Notes: generated from the sequence alone by a model not told the origin. 64,000 bases of DNA from Novosphingobium olei (GCF_012927405.1 NZ_JABBGM010000001.1:192001-256000), one strand, 5' to 3'; positions 7,982 through 17,030 are shown, counted from the stretch's first letter. A program made the numbers and translations.

Positions 7982-10528
7982 TTAGAAGGTCACGCCGATG
8001 CGGCCGTAGTAGTAGCCCCCGCTGGGCGCGAAGGGCGAAGGGCCATAGACGAAGCCCGAAGAACCGGTGTTGGGATCGCCCAGTTCGGGATAGGCATCCG
8101 GGCGCACGTTGAACACGTTCGACGCGCCCACCGACAGCCGCGCGAAGCGGGTGACGTCGACGCTCAGCTCAACGTCGGTGATCCACTTGGCGCCATAGAC
8201 GCGGTCCTGGCTGGTCAGCTGCGAGCGCCAGTAGGTGAGCTTGCCATAGCGGGTGGTCTGCACATTGAGTTCGACCGGCGCGAGCTTCCAGTTCGCCGCG
8301 ATCACCGCCTTGGTCTTGGGATTGCCGACCGAAAGTTCGCCCTGGCGATCGCGCCCGAAGAACACGAAGCCGGTGCTCAGCGTGCCAAGCGGGGCCGGCG
8401 GCGCGGCCAGCTTCTGGATCTTCGTCTCGTTGTAGTTGAACGAGGCCGACAGGTTCACCTTGCCCAGGTTGCCGAAATCGTGGCCCGCCTGGAACACCGC
8501 GTCGACGCCCCGGCTGCGGGTGTCGAGCGCGTTGGTGAAGAAGGTGACGAACTCGGTCCCGGTATAGCCGTTGGCCTTGAGCGCGGCGGTGACGTTCGCG
8601 CCGGCAAGGTTGCTGGTGCGGATGATGCGGTTCTTCACGGTGACCTGGTAGGCATCGACCGTCAGCGAGATCGCGGGGGTGATTTCCCACACCCCGCCGA
8701 ACCCGAAGTTGACCGACTTTTCGGGCTTGAGGTCGCTGGCGCCGAGCGCGCGGGCGAGCGGCGAGGTGTTGAGCGCCAGCACCGAGAGCGAGGGCACGAT
8801 CACGCCGCCGACGATCGCGGTGCGGTTGTCTGTCTGGGCATAGCCGATCTGCGACAGCGACGGTGCGCGAAAGCCCGTACCGACCGTGCCGCGCAGCGCG
8901 AAGCGGTCGGTGATCTCGAAGCGGGTGTTGAACTTGCCGCCCACCGTGGTGCCGGCCGCATCGCTGTAGTGTTCAAGCCGGCCCGCCGCACCGATGTACC
9001 ACCGCTCCAGCGGATAGATGCCGAGATCGAGGTAGCCGGCCACCACGGTGCGGCTGATGTCGGCCTGTTCCGACGGGCGGATGGTGAACGAGGACTGCGC
9101 CCCGACCAGCGCCAGCTGGCCGACGTTGGGATCGTCGAACTGGTCACCCGCCTTGTAGACGTATCCGCCGTTGCGGTAGCCGTCGGGATCGCCCGCCAGC
9201 GTCTTGAAGTGATCGCGCCGCACTTCGGCGCCGATCGAGACCTGCAGCGGCTTGGCAAGGCCCACCTCGATGCCCTTGGTCAGGTCGGCATTGGTGGTCC
9301 ACTGGTCGAAGATGTAGGTGGCGAGATTGTCGAAGTGCGTCGGCCCGGTGGGGCCGAGCGAGGGGTTGAGCGTCAGTTCGCTCGAATGGTGGGCGCGGTG
9401 CCGGCCGTAAGAGGTCGACAGGTCCCACTTCCAGCCGCCGACATCGCCATCGGCGCCGGCCACCACCTGCCAGTCGTTTTCCGCGATGTTGTTGACCGGA
9501 TGGTAGCCGTTGGGGAACAGCACGTCGAAGCTTGCCCGGCTGTTGGCGCGGCGAACGTTGTTGCCCGCCGCGCTTTCGCGGTGGCCGAAGGTGCCGAACG
9601 AATAGATCGAGGTGGTGTCCGAGATCGGCAAGCGCGCGTTGTAGGCAAGGTTGAAGGCGTTGATCTTGGGATCACCGTTGTGCGCGCCGTCGCGGTTCCA
9701 GGTGGCGTTCTTGGCCTGCGCCGCGGCGCTCGGCTTGGTGGTGGAGCCGTAGAAGTTGGGGTTGGTGGCCGGGAAGTTCCACCAGGCCTGGCCCCGGTGG
9801 CGCACGTCGCCGCTGATGTGCAGGAAGCCGCCGTCGTTGCCGAGCTTGAAGCCGGCATCGGCCTGCGCCTTCCAGCTGGGCAGGCTGCCGCTGCCGCCAT
9901 AGAGGCTGCCCCAGGTGAAGTTCGAATTGAAACCGTGGTCGCTGTCGCGCAGCTTGACGTTGACCACACCGGCAACCGCATCGGACCCGTATTGCGCGGC
10001 GGCGCTGTCCTTGAGCACTTCGATCGAATTGACCAGGCTCGACGGGATCAGGTCGAAGTCGACCGGGTTGACGCCGCTGTTGTCGCCGGAGCCGGCGGCG
10101 ATCGTCGCGCCGTTGTGGCGGCGCTTCCCGTTGACCAGCACCAGCGTGTAGGCGGGGCCAAGCCCGCGGTTGGTGACCGGGCGCAGGATCGAGGTGACGC
10201 CGGCCTGGTTGGTGACGAAGTTGAACGAAGGCAGCAGCTTGGTCAGCGCCTCGCCGAATTCGGCGCGGCCGATCGAGGTGACCTGATCGCCGGTGAGCAC
10301 GTCGATCGGGGCCGGGCTCTTGGTGATCGAGCGCAGTTCCACCCCGCGCAGGCCGGTGACGACGATCGGCGCGCCATCGCCGGTTTCGGCGGCGTCTGCC
10401 GCCACTGCCGGTGCCACGGCTTCTGCGCCTGCCTCCGCCAATGCCTCGGCAGCGCGCGCGCCCGATGCCATGCCCAGCGCGCCGAGCGCGACGCTGGCCA
10501 GGACGATGAATTTGCGATTGGTGTTCAT
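7982..10528 (-). CDS. TonB-dependent outer-membrane receptor (sulfur island)
   Basis: This 848-residue receptor (from the ATG reading MNTNRKF) is a 22-strand beta-barrel importer driven by TonB. A signal peptide ends about SGARA, an Ala-rich stretch follows, and the plug begins with PIVVTGLRGVELRS, includes LLPSFNFV, TSILRPVTNRGLGPAYTLVLVNGKRRH and EVLKDSAAAQYGSDAVAGVVN. The barrel ends with the terminal aromatic YYYGRIGVTF needed for outer-membrane assembly. The start was chosen because GGGGGA lies 5 nt upstream; a GTG 12 nt earlier is possible. Divergent from an SsuA-like lipoprotein and beside monooxygenases, it probably imports an organosulfur compound or sulfate ester. It ends in a strong terminator. 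Confidence 0.93.
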   Translation of the reverse strand: MNTNRKFIVLASVALGALGMASGARAAEALAEAGAEAVAPAVAADAAETGDGAPIVVTGLRGVELRSITKSPAPIDVLTGDQVTSIGRAEFGEALTKLLPSFNFVTNQAGVTSILRPVTNRGLGPAYTLVLVNGKRRHNGATIAAGSGDNSGVNPVDFDLIPSSLVNSIEVLKDSAAAQYGSDAVAGVVNVKLRDSDHGFNSNFTWGSLYGGSGSLPSWKAQADAGFKLGNDGGFLHISGDVRHRGQAWWNFPATNPNFYGSTTKPSAAAQAKNATWNRDGAHNGDPKINAFNLAYNARLPISDTTSIYSFGTFGHRESAAGNNVRRANSRASFDVLFPNGYHPVNNIAENDWQVVAGADGDVGGWKWDLSTSYGRHRAHHSSELTLNPSLGPTGPTHFDNLATYIFDQWTTNADLTKGIEVGLAKPLQVSIGAEVRRDHFKTLAGDPDGYRNGGYVYKAGDQFDDPNVGQLALVGAQSSFTIRPSEQADISRTVVAGYLDLGIYPLERWYIGAAGRLEHYSDAAGTTVGGKFNTRFEITDRFALRGTVGTGFRAPSLSQIGYAQTDNRTAIVGGVIVPSLSVLALNTSPLARALGASDLKPEKSVNFGFGGVWEITPAISLTVDAYQVTVKNRIIRTSNLAGANVTAALKANGYTGTEFVTFFTNALDTRSRGVDAVFQAGHDFGNLGKVNLSASFNYNETKIQKLAAPPAPLGTLSTGFVFFGRDRQGELSVGNPKTKAVIAANWKLAPVELNVQTTRYGKLTYWRSQLTSQDRVYGAKWITDVELSVDVTRFARLSVGASNVFNVRPDAYPELGDPNTGSSGFVYGPSPFAPSGGYYYGRIGVTF

Positions 10529-10835
10529 TGTTTCCCCCACGGATAAGTCGGGGGCCCATGCCGGGATGACGCCTTGCGCAAAAATTGCGGATGCTCATGC
10601 CCATATCATCGGGGCTGAACTGTGCTCGAACGGGCCTGAAAACGCGTCGATTTTCGCGCAGTTGAATATTTGCGCGGGATCTATTGGGGATGCTGATCGG
10701 GGGGATTGTCCCGACGCAAGGCAAGCTTCGGGTGCCGATGCAGATGCCGGGATCATCGGTCGTATTGGCAAATCTCAAGCCTGCAGCGGGGTTTTCATTG
10801 GCGGCATGCGGCTGCCTTCAATAGCGCCCACGGGA

Positions 10836-11825
10836 ATGGAACACCTCGCAAAGAATTCGCCCCGATCCTTCGCAGATCGCCGCGGCTTCCTGGCAGGCGC
10901 GCTGGCCGGCGTGGTGGCGCTGCCGCTGCTGGCGGCCTGTGGCAGGCCGGGCGCCAAGGGGCTCGTGCTGGGCGATCAGGTCCACCTGATGCAGGCCAAG
11001 CTCGACGCGGCCGACGCGCTGCAGGGCGCCCCCTACCGCGTCACCTGGGCCAGTTTCCCCGGCGCTGCGCCCCTGCTCGAGGCACTCAACGCCGGGGCGG
11101 TCGATACCGCGCCGGCCGGGGACCTGCCGGTGGTGCTCGCCATTGCCGCCGGGTGCCGGCTCAAGATCGTGGCGGTGACCAAGAGCGCGCCCGAAAGCAT
11201 GGCGGTGATCGTTCCGGGCGGTTCGCCCGTGCGCTCGGTCGCCGATCTTGCCGGGCGGCAGGTGATCGTGTCGAGCGCGCGCGGCAGCATCGCGCACTAC
11301 CTGCTGCTCGAAGCCCTGCGCGAAGCCGACGTGCCGCTCGATCGGGTGAAGATCGGCTTCATGCTGCCGACCGAAGCCGCCGCCGCCTTTGCCAGCGGCC
11401 AGATCGAGGCCTGGGCCACGTTCGGGATCTTCCAGGCCAAGGCCGAGGCGGCGGGCGCGCGCATCCTGCGCGATGGGCGCGGCATCGGCCCCGGCTACAC
11501 GCTGATCACCGCGTCGGACGCCGCGTTGGCGGACCCGGCCAAGCGCGCGGCCCTGCGCGACGTGCTTGGCCGCATGCGCCAGGCCAATCGCTGGTGCCGG
11601 GCCAATCCGGCGCGCTACGCCGAAATCTATGCCCGGCAGACCGGGGTCGACATCGCCATCGCGCGCAAGATGGTGGCGCGAGAACGGCCCGACCTGTTCG
11701 CGCCGGACGACGCATGCCTTTCCGCCGTCCAGCGCGCCGCCGACCGCTTTGCCGAATACGGCATGCTGCCGCGCCGCGTGCGCGTGGCCGATTACCTCGC
11801 CTCGGACGTCCTGCCCGCGGCATAG
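10836..11825 (+). CDS. SsuA-type ABC substrate-binding lipoprotein, Tat-exported
   Basis: This 329-residue protein is a periplasmic binding protein of the nitrate/sulfonate/taurine group. The N terminus has a twin-arginine motif (RR at 15-16 in FADRRGFLAG), a hydrophobic core and a lipobox LAAC with Cys35, so it should be a Tat-exported lipoprotein. The binding fold shows the family order: FPGAAPLLEALNAGAVD, GDLPVVLAIAAG, IVPGGSPVRSVADLAGRQV, ALREADVPLDRV, SGQIEAWATFGIF. An alternative in-frame ATG lies 30 nt upstream. No cognate SsuB/SsuC genes adjoin it; the MetNI permease is the only ABC transporter in the window that could take its ligand. Its 3' end overlaps the convergent ferredoxin gene by 34 bp. 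Confidence 0.88.
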   Translation: MEHLAKNSPRSFADRRGFLAGALAGVVALPLLAACGRPGAKGLVLGDQVHLMQAKLDAADALQGAPYRVTWASFPGAAPLLEALNAGAVDTAPAGDLPVVLAIAAGCRLKIVAVTKSAPESMAVIVPGGSPVRSVADLAGRQVIVSSARGSIAHYLLLEALREADVPLDRVKIGFMLPTEAAAAFASGQIEAWATFGIFQAKAEAAGARILRDGRGIGPGYTLITASDAALADPAKRAALRDVLGRMRQANRWCRANPARYAEIYARQTGVDIAIARKMVARERPDLFAPDDACLSAVQRAADRFAEYGMLPRRVRVADYLASDVLPAA

Positions 11826-12172
11826 CGGCGCGCGGCGATCTCGCTGCCTTCGCGCAGCAGCGGGCCGAGCAGGCGATAATCGTCGAGCTGCCCGCCATCG
11901 AGCGGGGCGTTCCAGCCGTGGTCGCGGCGGACCTGGCCGAGCTGGCCCGATGCGAGCAGCACCGGTTCGGCGGGGGCAGTGGCGTCGTCTTCGCCCGGCG
12001 CGACCCAGATGGCATCGGCTTCGCAGGCAAGTTCGCACAAATAGCACGTCTGGCAGGCATCGAGCCGCGCGATCAGCGGCACTTTCGCAGCGGGTTCCAG
12101 CACGCGCGTGGGGCAGGCGCCGACGCAGGCGTTGCAGCCGGTGCAGCGCGCTTCGACGATGGCCGCGATCAT
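11792..12172 (-). CDS. Dicluster 4Fe-4S ferredoxin (AprB-like position)
   Basis: This 126-residue protein carries two complete CxxCxxCxxxC motifs, Cys10/13/16/20 followed by Pro and Cys40/43/46/50, enough for two [4Fe-4S] clusters. The C-terminal half has no cysteines. The start ATG overlaps the stop of the flavoprotein gene by ATGA, so the two are translationally coupled. A flavoprotein plus a small dicluster ferredoxin is the layout of APS reductase (AprA/AprB), but the family identity here is inferred from arrangement rather than from diagnostic residues. Its last 34 bp overlap the convergent SsuA-like gene. Confidence 0.88.
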   Translation of the reverse strand: MIAAIVEARCTGCNACVGACPTRVLEPAAKVPLIARLDACQTCYLCELACEADAIWVAPGEDDATAPAEPVLLASGQLGQVRRDHGWNAPLDGGQLDDYRLLGPLLREGSEIAARRYAAGRTSEAR

Positions 12173-13764
12173 GCCGCCACCGGCTGGGGTTCGCGCGGCT
12201 GCACCGGCGCTTCGGCGATCACTTCGACCTGCGACAGCCCGCGCGCCAGCAGGCGATGGCCGAGCGCGCCATCCTTGTCCGGCCGGTCCGCCCGCACGGC
12301 AAGCCCGCGCGTTTCGTCCCGCGCCAGCGCCGCGGCATTGCACCAGCGCGCGGTAGCGGCCATCGCGGCAATTTCACGCAGTTCGACAAGATCGCGCCCT
12401 TCGCCGCTGGCGTGATCGGCGACTTCGGTCCAGACCGATTCCAGATCGTGGCCCGCGCTTTCCAGCGTTTCGCGCGTGCGCCAGAAGGCGCGGTCGTAGG
12501 ACAGCACGCGATCGCGCACCGTGGAAATCGCGCCGGCGCGATCGATCGCGCGGGTACCGCGGCGGGGATGGAAGCCCGCCCGGCCAAGCCCGCGCACCGC
12601 CGCCGGACGCTGGCGCCCGATGATCGCCTCGCCTGCGGCAGCTTCGCCTGCGATCAGCCCCGAGGACAGCGCCCAGGCGGAGTTGACCGCGCCACCGCCA
12701 CTGCTGGCCCCGGCGACCAGTTCGCGCGTCGCGGCATCGCCGGCGGCAAACAGGCCGGGCACTTCGGTGCGGCAATCCCGATCGACGATGCGGATGCCGC
12801 CGGTGCCCCGGATCGTCCCTTCGCCATAAAGGCGCACGGCAAAGCGCTGGCGGAACAGGTCGATGCCCCGGCGATCGAAGGCGGCGGCGGTCAGCGGCTG
12901 GATGCGGCGCAGCAGCCCTTCGAGCACCGGCGGCGCATCCGACAGGTCTGCCAGCACCGGCCCTTCGAGCATGGCCCGGCCCAGCGCTTGCAGGTGTGAA
13001 TGGCCCGCATCGGGTGGCGGGATGTCGAGCTCGCGGCCGGCCTCGTCGAAGAAGCGCGCGGCGAAGTAGGGCAGCGTCCGGGTCGAGGCCCAGGCGGGCG
13101 AGAGCGAGTAGGAGATCGAGAACTCCATGCCCGAAAGGCTGGCGCCCGCTTCGGCCGCCATCAGGTAGCCATCGCCGGTCTGGGTGTGGCTGCCGATCAG
13201 GCCCGAGCGGAAGGCACAGCCGCCGGTGGCAAGGATCGTCGCGCCGCTGCGGATCTCGATCACGTCGCCGCTGGCGAGGGCCACTGCGTGGACGCCGGCA
13301 ATGCGTCCGTCCTCGTCGCGCAGCAGTTCGATCGCGGGATGGTGGTCAAGGATCGTGACGCCGTGGGCGATCGCCAGCTTGCGCAGCGCGCGCATGTATT
13401 CGGGGCCGCGCACGCCCTGAACATAGGGGCCGCCCGCGCCATTGCTGCCAAAGGGATAGAACGGAGCGATTTCGGGCAGGTGCCGCCAGGTGAGGTCGAG
13501 GATGCGCTCCATCCACGCGCGCTCGGCCAGTCCTTGCGCCTTGTCCATCTGGCGGGCGATGGCGGCTTCGCGCGCGGCGCGGTCTGGCGGCACCCACCAG
13601 TGGCCGGGGCCACCGGTGGCGGTCACCCCGCTGGTGCCCATCGCGCCCTTGTCGATGACGATCACCGACACGCCCTGGCGCGCGGCGCCGATCGCCGCCC
13701 AGGCCGCAGCCATGCCGCCACCGACGACGAGGACGTCCGCGCGCAGGAACGAGCTTGCGATCAT
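12169..13764 (-). CDS. FAD-dependent oxidoreductase, fumarate reductase / AprA-like
   Basis: This 531-residue flavoprotein belongs to the fumarate reductase/succinate dehydrogenase/APS reductase alpha superfamily. The dinucleotide motif VVGGGMAAAWAA is near residues 13-24, GGPGHWWVP follows in the capping region, ATILATGGCAFRSGLIG closes the FAD-binding part, and VPGLFAAGDAATRELVAGASSGGG is the second FAD motif near the C-terminal third. No signal peptide or transmembrane segment is seen, so it is probably cytoplasmic. It is coupled by ATGA overlaps to the LLM gene upstream and to the dicluster ferredoxin downstream. The ferredoxin would deliver or accept electrons. Whether the substrate is a sulfur compound is inference from context. 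Confidence 0.88.
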   Translation of the reverse strand: MIASSFLRADVLVVGGGMAAAWAAIGAARQGVSVIVIDKGAMGTSGVTATGGPGHWWVPPDRAAREAAIARQMDKAQGLAERAWMERILDLTWRHLPEIAPFYPFGSNGAGGPYVQGVRGPEYMRALRKLAIAHGVTILDHHPAIELLRDEDGRIAGVHAVALASGDVIEIRSGATILATGGCAFRSGLIGSHTQTGDGYLMAAEAGASLSGMEFSISYSLSPAWASTRTLPYFAARFFDEAGRELDIPPPDAGHSHLQALGRAMLEGPVLADLSDAPPVLEGLLRRIQPLTAAAFDRRGIDLFRQRFAVRLYGEGTIRGTGGIRIVDRDCRTEVPGLFAAGDAATRELVAGASSGGGAVNSAWALSSGLIAGEAAAGEAIIGRQRPAAVRGLGRAGFHPRRGTRAIDRAGAISTVRDRVLSYDRAFWRTRETLESAGHDLESVWTEVADHASGEGRDLVELREIAAMAATARWCNAAALARDETRGLAVRADRPDKDGALGHRLLARGLSQVEVIAEAPVQPREPQPVAA

Positions 13765-15155
13765 TCGGCGGGTTCGGCCAGTTCCGGTTCGGCCTGTTCG
13801 GCCCCTTCGGCCGATACCGGCTGGGTGGCCGCAATAGCCTGCGCCGGTGCGTGGCGGTGCGCCGGCACCGGCAGGCCGAGGTGATCGCGCAAGGTGCGGC
13901 CTTCGTATTCGGTGCGGAACAGCCCGCGCTGCTGCAGGATGGGCACGACGCGTTCGCGGAACAGCTTGAAGTCGGCAGGCCGCGTCACGCGCAGGTTGAA
14001 GCCATCGGCGGCGCGGCCGGTGAACCAGCGCTCGATCTCGTCGGCGATGGTTTCGGGCGATCCGACGAAGCCCGACTTCCACTGGCCCAGCTTGTAGGCG
14101 GCTTCACGCAGGGTGTAGCCTTCCCGCTTGGCCGTGGCGATGATCCGTTCGGCCTGGCCCTTGTAGCTGTTGAGCGTGACCCCGGTCAGGTCGGGGAAGG
14201 GCGCGTCGAGGTCGTACTGGCGGAAATCGTGGTAGTTGAACGCGCGGCCCAGCTGGACGAGCAGCTTGTCGATATCGAGCGCCTCGTGCTGGGCGCGGGC
14301 GATGGCCTGGGCTTCCTCGTCGGTTTCGGCGATGATCGGGAAAAGCCCGGGCAGGACCTTGATCTGGTCGGGATCGCGGCCCAGCGCGGCGGCGCGCGCC
14401 TTCAGATCGGCATAGTAGCGCTGGCCGTCCTCGAAGCTTTGTGAGGCGGCGAACGTGGCTTCGGCGATCGCCGCGCCAAGGTCGCGCCCTTCGCTGCTGT
14501 CGCCTGCCTGGAAGATGACTGGCTGCCCTTGAGGCGAGCGGCTGAGCGCGAGCGGACCCGCCACCGAGAAGTGCTTGCCCTTGTGGTCGAGCCGGTGCTG
14601 CTTGCCCTTGTCGAGAAACACCCCGGCCGCCTTGTCACGCGGGAAGGCATCGTCCTCGTAGCTGTCCCACAGCCCCTGCACCACGCGCACGAATTCGTGC
14701 GCGCGCTCGTAGCGGTCGGCATGGAGGAAGTTTTCTTCGCGGCCATAGTTGCGCGCCGCGCCTTCCAGGCCGGTGGTGACGACGTTCCAGCCGGCGCGGC
14801 CGCGGCTGATGTGATCGAGCGAGCCGAACTGGCGCGCCACGTTGTAGGGCTCCCAGTACGAGGTGGTGAGCGTGCCGACGAGGCCGATGCGGCTGGTCTG
14901 CGTGGCGATCGCCGAAAGCAGCGTCAGCGGTTCGAGCCGGTTGAGGAAGTGGGGCGCGGTATCGGGCGTGATGAACGGGGAATCGACGATGAACACCAGG
15001 TCGAACTTGGCCGCTTCGGCCGCCCGCGCGTTTTCGACGTACCAGTCGATGTCGATGCTGGCATCGCCCGGAAGGTCGGGATCGCGCCACGATTGCTGGT
15101 CGGTGCCGACGCCTTCGAGAATGGCGCCAAGGTGAAGCTGGCGTTGCGCGGACAT
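13761..15155 (-). CDS. LLM-class flavin-dependent monooxygenase, second copy
   Basis: This 464-residue protein is a paralogue of the NtaA/DszA-type enzyme at 3195-4571, sharing RQLHLGA at the N terminus, SLDHISRGRAGWNVVTTGL and EGRTLRDHLGLP. It is expected to oxidise an organosulfur or amino-carboxylate substrate with FMNH2 and O2. The start was set at the ATG with AGGAG upstream; a longer in-frame extension of 15 codons has no such site. After the enzyme core an unusual Ala/Glu/Pro-rich tail of about 35 residues is present. It heads an operon with the flavoprotein and ferredoxin genes, joined by ATGA overlaps, so the three products probably act together. Confidence 0.92.
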   Translation of the reverse strand: MSAQRQLHLGAILEGVGTDQQSWRDPDLPGDASIDIDWYVENARAAEAAKFDLVFIVDSPFITPDTAPHFLNRLEPLTLLSAIATQTSRIGLVGTLTTSYWEPYNVARQFGSLDHISRGRAGWNVVTTGLEGAARNYGREENFLHADRYERAHEFVRVVQGLWDSYEDDAFPRDKAAGVFLDKGKQHRLDHKGKHFSVAGPLALSRSPQGQPVIFQAGDSSEGRDLGAAIAEATFAASQSFEDGQRYYADLKARAAALGRDPDQIKVLPGLFPIIAETDEEAQAIARAQHEALDIDKLLVQLGRAFNYHDFRQYDLDAPFPDLTGVTLNSYKGQAERIIATAKREGYTLREAAYKLGQWKSGFVGSPETIADEIERWFTGRAADGFNLRVTRPADFKLFRERVVPILQQRGLFRTEYEGRTLRDHLGLPVPAHRHAPAQAIAATQPVSAEGAEQAEPELAEPAE

Positions 15156-15323
15156 GACGCTCTCCTGATCCTGCTGTCGCGACGCAGGGTAGAAGCGCAA
15201 GCAGGCGCCAGCGAACGAGCTTCGCTGATAGCCTTATTGATTGTGGTGGAAAGACGCCGAACCTTCGTCGCCGACGCGCGTTGAGGATCTCTGCTTGAAC
15301 CGGTCATCCTGCAAAGTAAGCCC

Positions 15324-16961
15324 ATGTCGATGAAAGCCTATCTGATTACGCCGCTGTTGCTGGCTGCATCCGCATCGGCCCCGACGGAGGTTCCGGGCAC
15401 GGCAGCGCCGGTTGGGGTCGGCGCATCTGCAGATCGGGCAGTCGACTTCGTTCGCGGCGGGATCAACGTGTTCGATCATCTGAGCGCAGACCAGCGCCGC
15501 GACGTTGGCGCCTGCACGCGGTCGCGCGACGTGGCGGGCGGGATCGAAGCGGCGGTTGCTGCGGCCCTCGCCAACGGTTCGGGCCGGGTCGTCCTGCCGG
15601 GCGGCTGCTACCGCATCTCGCGCCCGATCACGCTGCCGTCGAACGTCGAACTGGCCGGCGCCGCGATGCGTGCGACCAGGATCATGCCCGCCGGCAATTT
15701 TCCGGCGATCCTCGCCGAAGGCACCTACGCCCGCGGGCTGACCGGCGTGGGGGTGCAGAACCTGACCGTGGTGTGCGCAGGGATGGGCAATGCCAATGCG
15801 ATGGGCGTCCGGCTCGTCTATGTGAACCGGGGCAAGCTCAGGGATCTCTACTTCAACGGGTGCCGCCATGGGCTCGATCTCTACGATCAATGGCAGACGA
15901 CGATCGACAACGTCACGGTCGATGGCGTTGGTGCCGAGCAGAACCAGGTCGGGGTTTACATGGGCCCTCCCACCGATCCTGCGAACAAGGCACCGAACAA
16001 CGCGGTCATCCTGTCGAATTCGACGATGCAGAACGTGGCGCTCTATGGCTACCAGCTGGTGTTCTTCGCCGGTTCGAAGTTTATGAATGACGAGGCTATG
16101 AACGGCAAGACCGGGTGGAAGCTGTGCGGCGAAGCGTACCAGATTTCGCAGCAGGCATGCCAGTTCGGCCACTTCTACAACATCGTCGCCGATACCACCG
16201 ATGGGCCCGGCATCGTGGTAGATCAGGCGGAGAACGCGAACCCTGTCAACAACGTGATGTTCGCCAACGTGTGGATCGGCACCTCGGCGCTCCATGCGCT
16301 CTATCTTGCCGGGGTTACGTACAGCCAGTTCGATGACGTCCACATCACCAGCGCGGACAATGGCGTCTATCTCCACAATAGCAATAACGTGAAAGTCAGC
16401 GCGAACGTTGCCCAATACAACCGGGGCAACAACGGATCGCACGCCGCCGTCATCGACGGCGGGGCGGACAACACGCTGTGGGCCACGAACAACCGGTCCG
16501 ATCATCCCACCGGCTACAACGGCATCCGGGAAAGCGGCCCGACCTCGGGCAATGCGATCTGGGGAGGCGCGGCGGCCTGCGCCCCGGAACTGACACTCGG
16601 CGGCAAAGCGACGCATGGATCTGCTCAAACGACTCGGTCCTGCCAGTACGAGGTGCAGGGCCGGCAGGTGCGCATGACGTTCCGCCTTGCGCTTTCCGGA
16701 CCGGGATTGGCCGCGGGCAATGCCCTGCTGCAGAACCTGCCGTTCGCAGCGGGTGCGGGCGCCAGCCCCGATGGCACCGCCAGCGCCCTGCTCGCCAACG
16801 GCATGAAGGGCATCGGCGGGGCGATCATCGCCCGCACCGTTCCCGGATCGGCGGGGGCGCAGCTGTTCTACCAGGGGACCCAAAGGATGATGCCGCTGAC
16901 GCGCGACAACTTCACGGCATCGTCAATCATCTCCGGAACAATCGAATACTCGCGAAAATAG
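15324..16961 (+). CDS. Right-handed beta-helix protein, pectate-lyase-3-like
   Basis: This 545-residue protein begins with a weak signal-like stretch (YLITPLLLAASASA). At about residues 60-130 it has the opening typical of the pectate_lyase_3 / tailspike group: an acidic and Gly-rich strand, GRVVLPGGCYRISRPITLPSNVELAGA, then repeated short strands with Asn ladders (VNNVMFANVWI, VYLHNSNNVKVSANV) spanning to about 420. The C-terminal 120 residues look like a separate beta domain ending IISGTIEYSRK. The family includes lyases, epimerases and phage depolymerases acting on polysaccharides. Next to a capsule locus it may trim or process the capsule, which is inference; catalytic residues cannot be assigned. 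Confidence 0.82.
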   Translation: MSMKAYLITPLLLAASASAPTEVPGTAAPVGVGASADRAVDFVRGGINVFDHLSADQRRDVGACTRSRDVAGGIEAAVAAALANGSGRVVLPGGCYRISRPITLPSNVELAGAAMRATRIMPAGNFPAILAEGTYARGLTGVGVQNLTVVCAGMGNANAMGVRLVYVNRGKLRDLYFNGCRHGLDLYDQWQTTIDNVTVDGVGAEQNQVGVYMGPPTDPANKAPNNAVILSNSTMQNVALYGYQLVFFAGSKFMNDEAMNGKTGWKLCGEAYQISQQACQFGHFYNIVADTTDGPGIVVDQAENANPVNNVMFANVWIGTSALHALYLAGVTYSQFDDVHITSADNGVYLHNSNNVKVSANVAQYNRGNNGSHAAVIDGGADNTLWATNNRSDHPTGYNGIRESGPTSGNAIWGGAAACAPELTLGGKATHGSAQTTRSCQYEVQGRQVRMTFRLALSGPGLAAGNALLQNLPFAAGAGASPDGTASALLANGMKGIGGAIIARTVPGSAGAQLFYQGTQRMMPLTRDNFTASSIISGTIEYSRK

Positions 16962-17030
16962 CTGCGCCGCTGCTTTGCCGGACAAGTCCTTCCTTGCATC
17001 TTGTCGATGCGTCATGGAAAGACGTCGGCG

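Noticed and set aside
8480..10546. 688-codon plus-strand open frame
   Set aside because: It is fully antisense to the TonB receptor gene and has low-complexity Arg/Gly/Val composition with no family features.
15234..16883. Long minus-strand open frame of 549 codons
   Set aside because: It lies opposite the beta-helix gene, has no recognisable motifs, and mirrors its codon structure; long antisense frames are common at this GC content.
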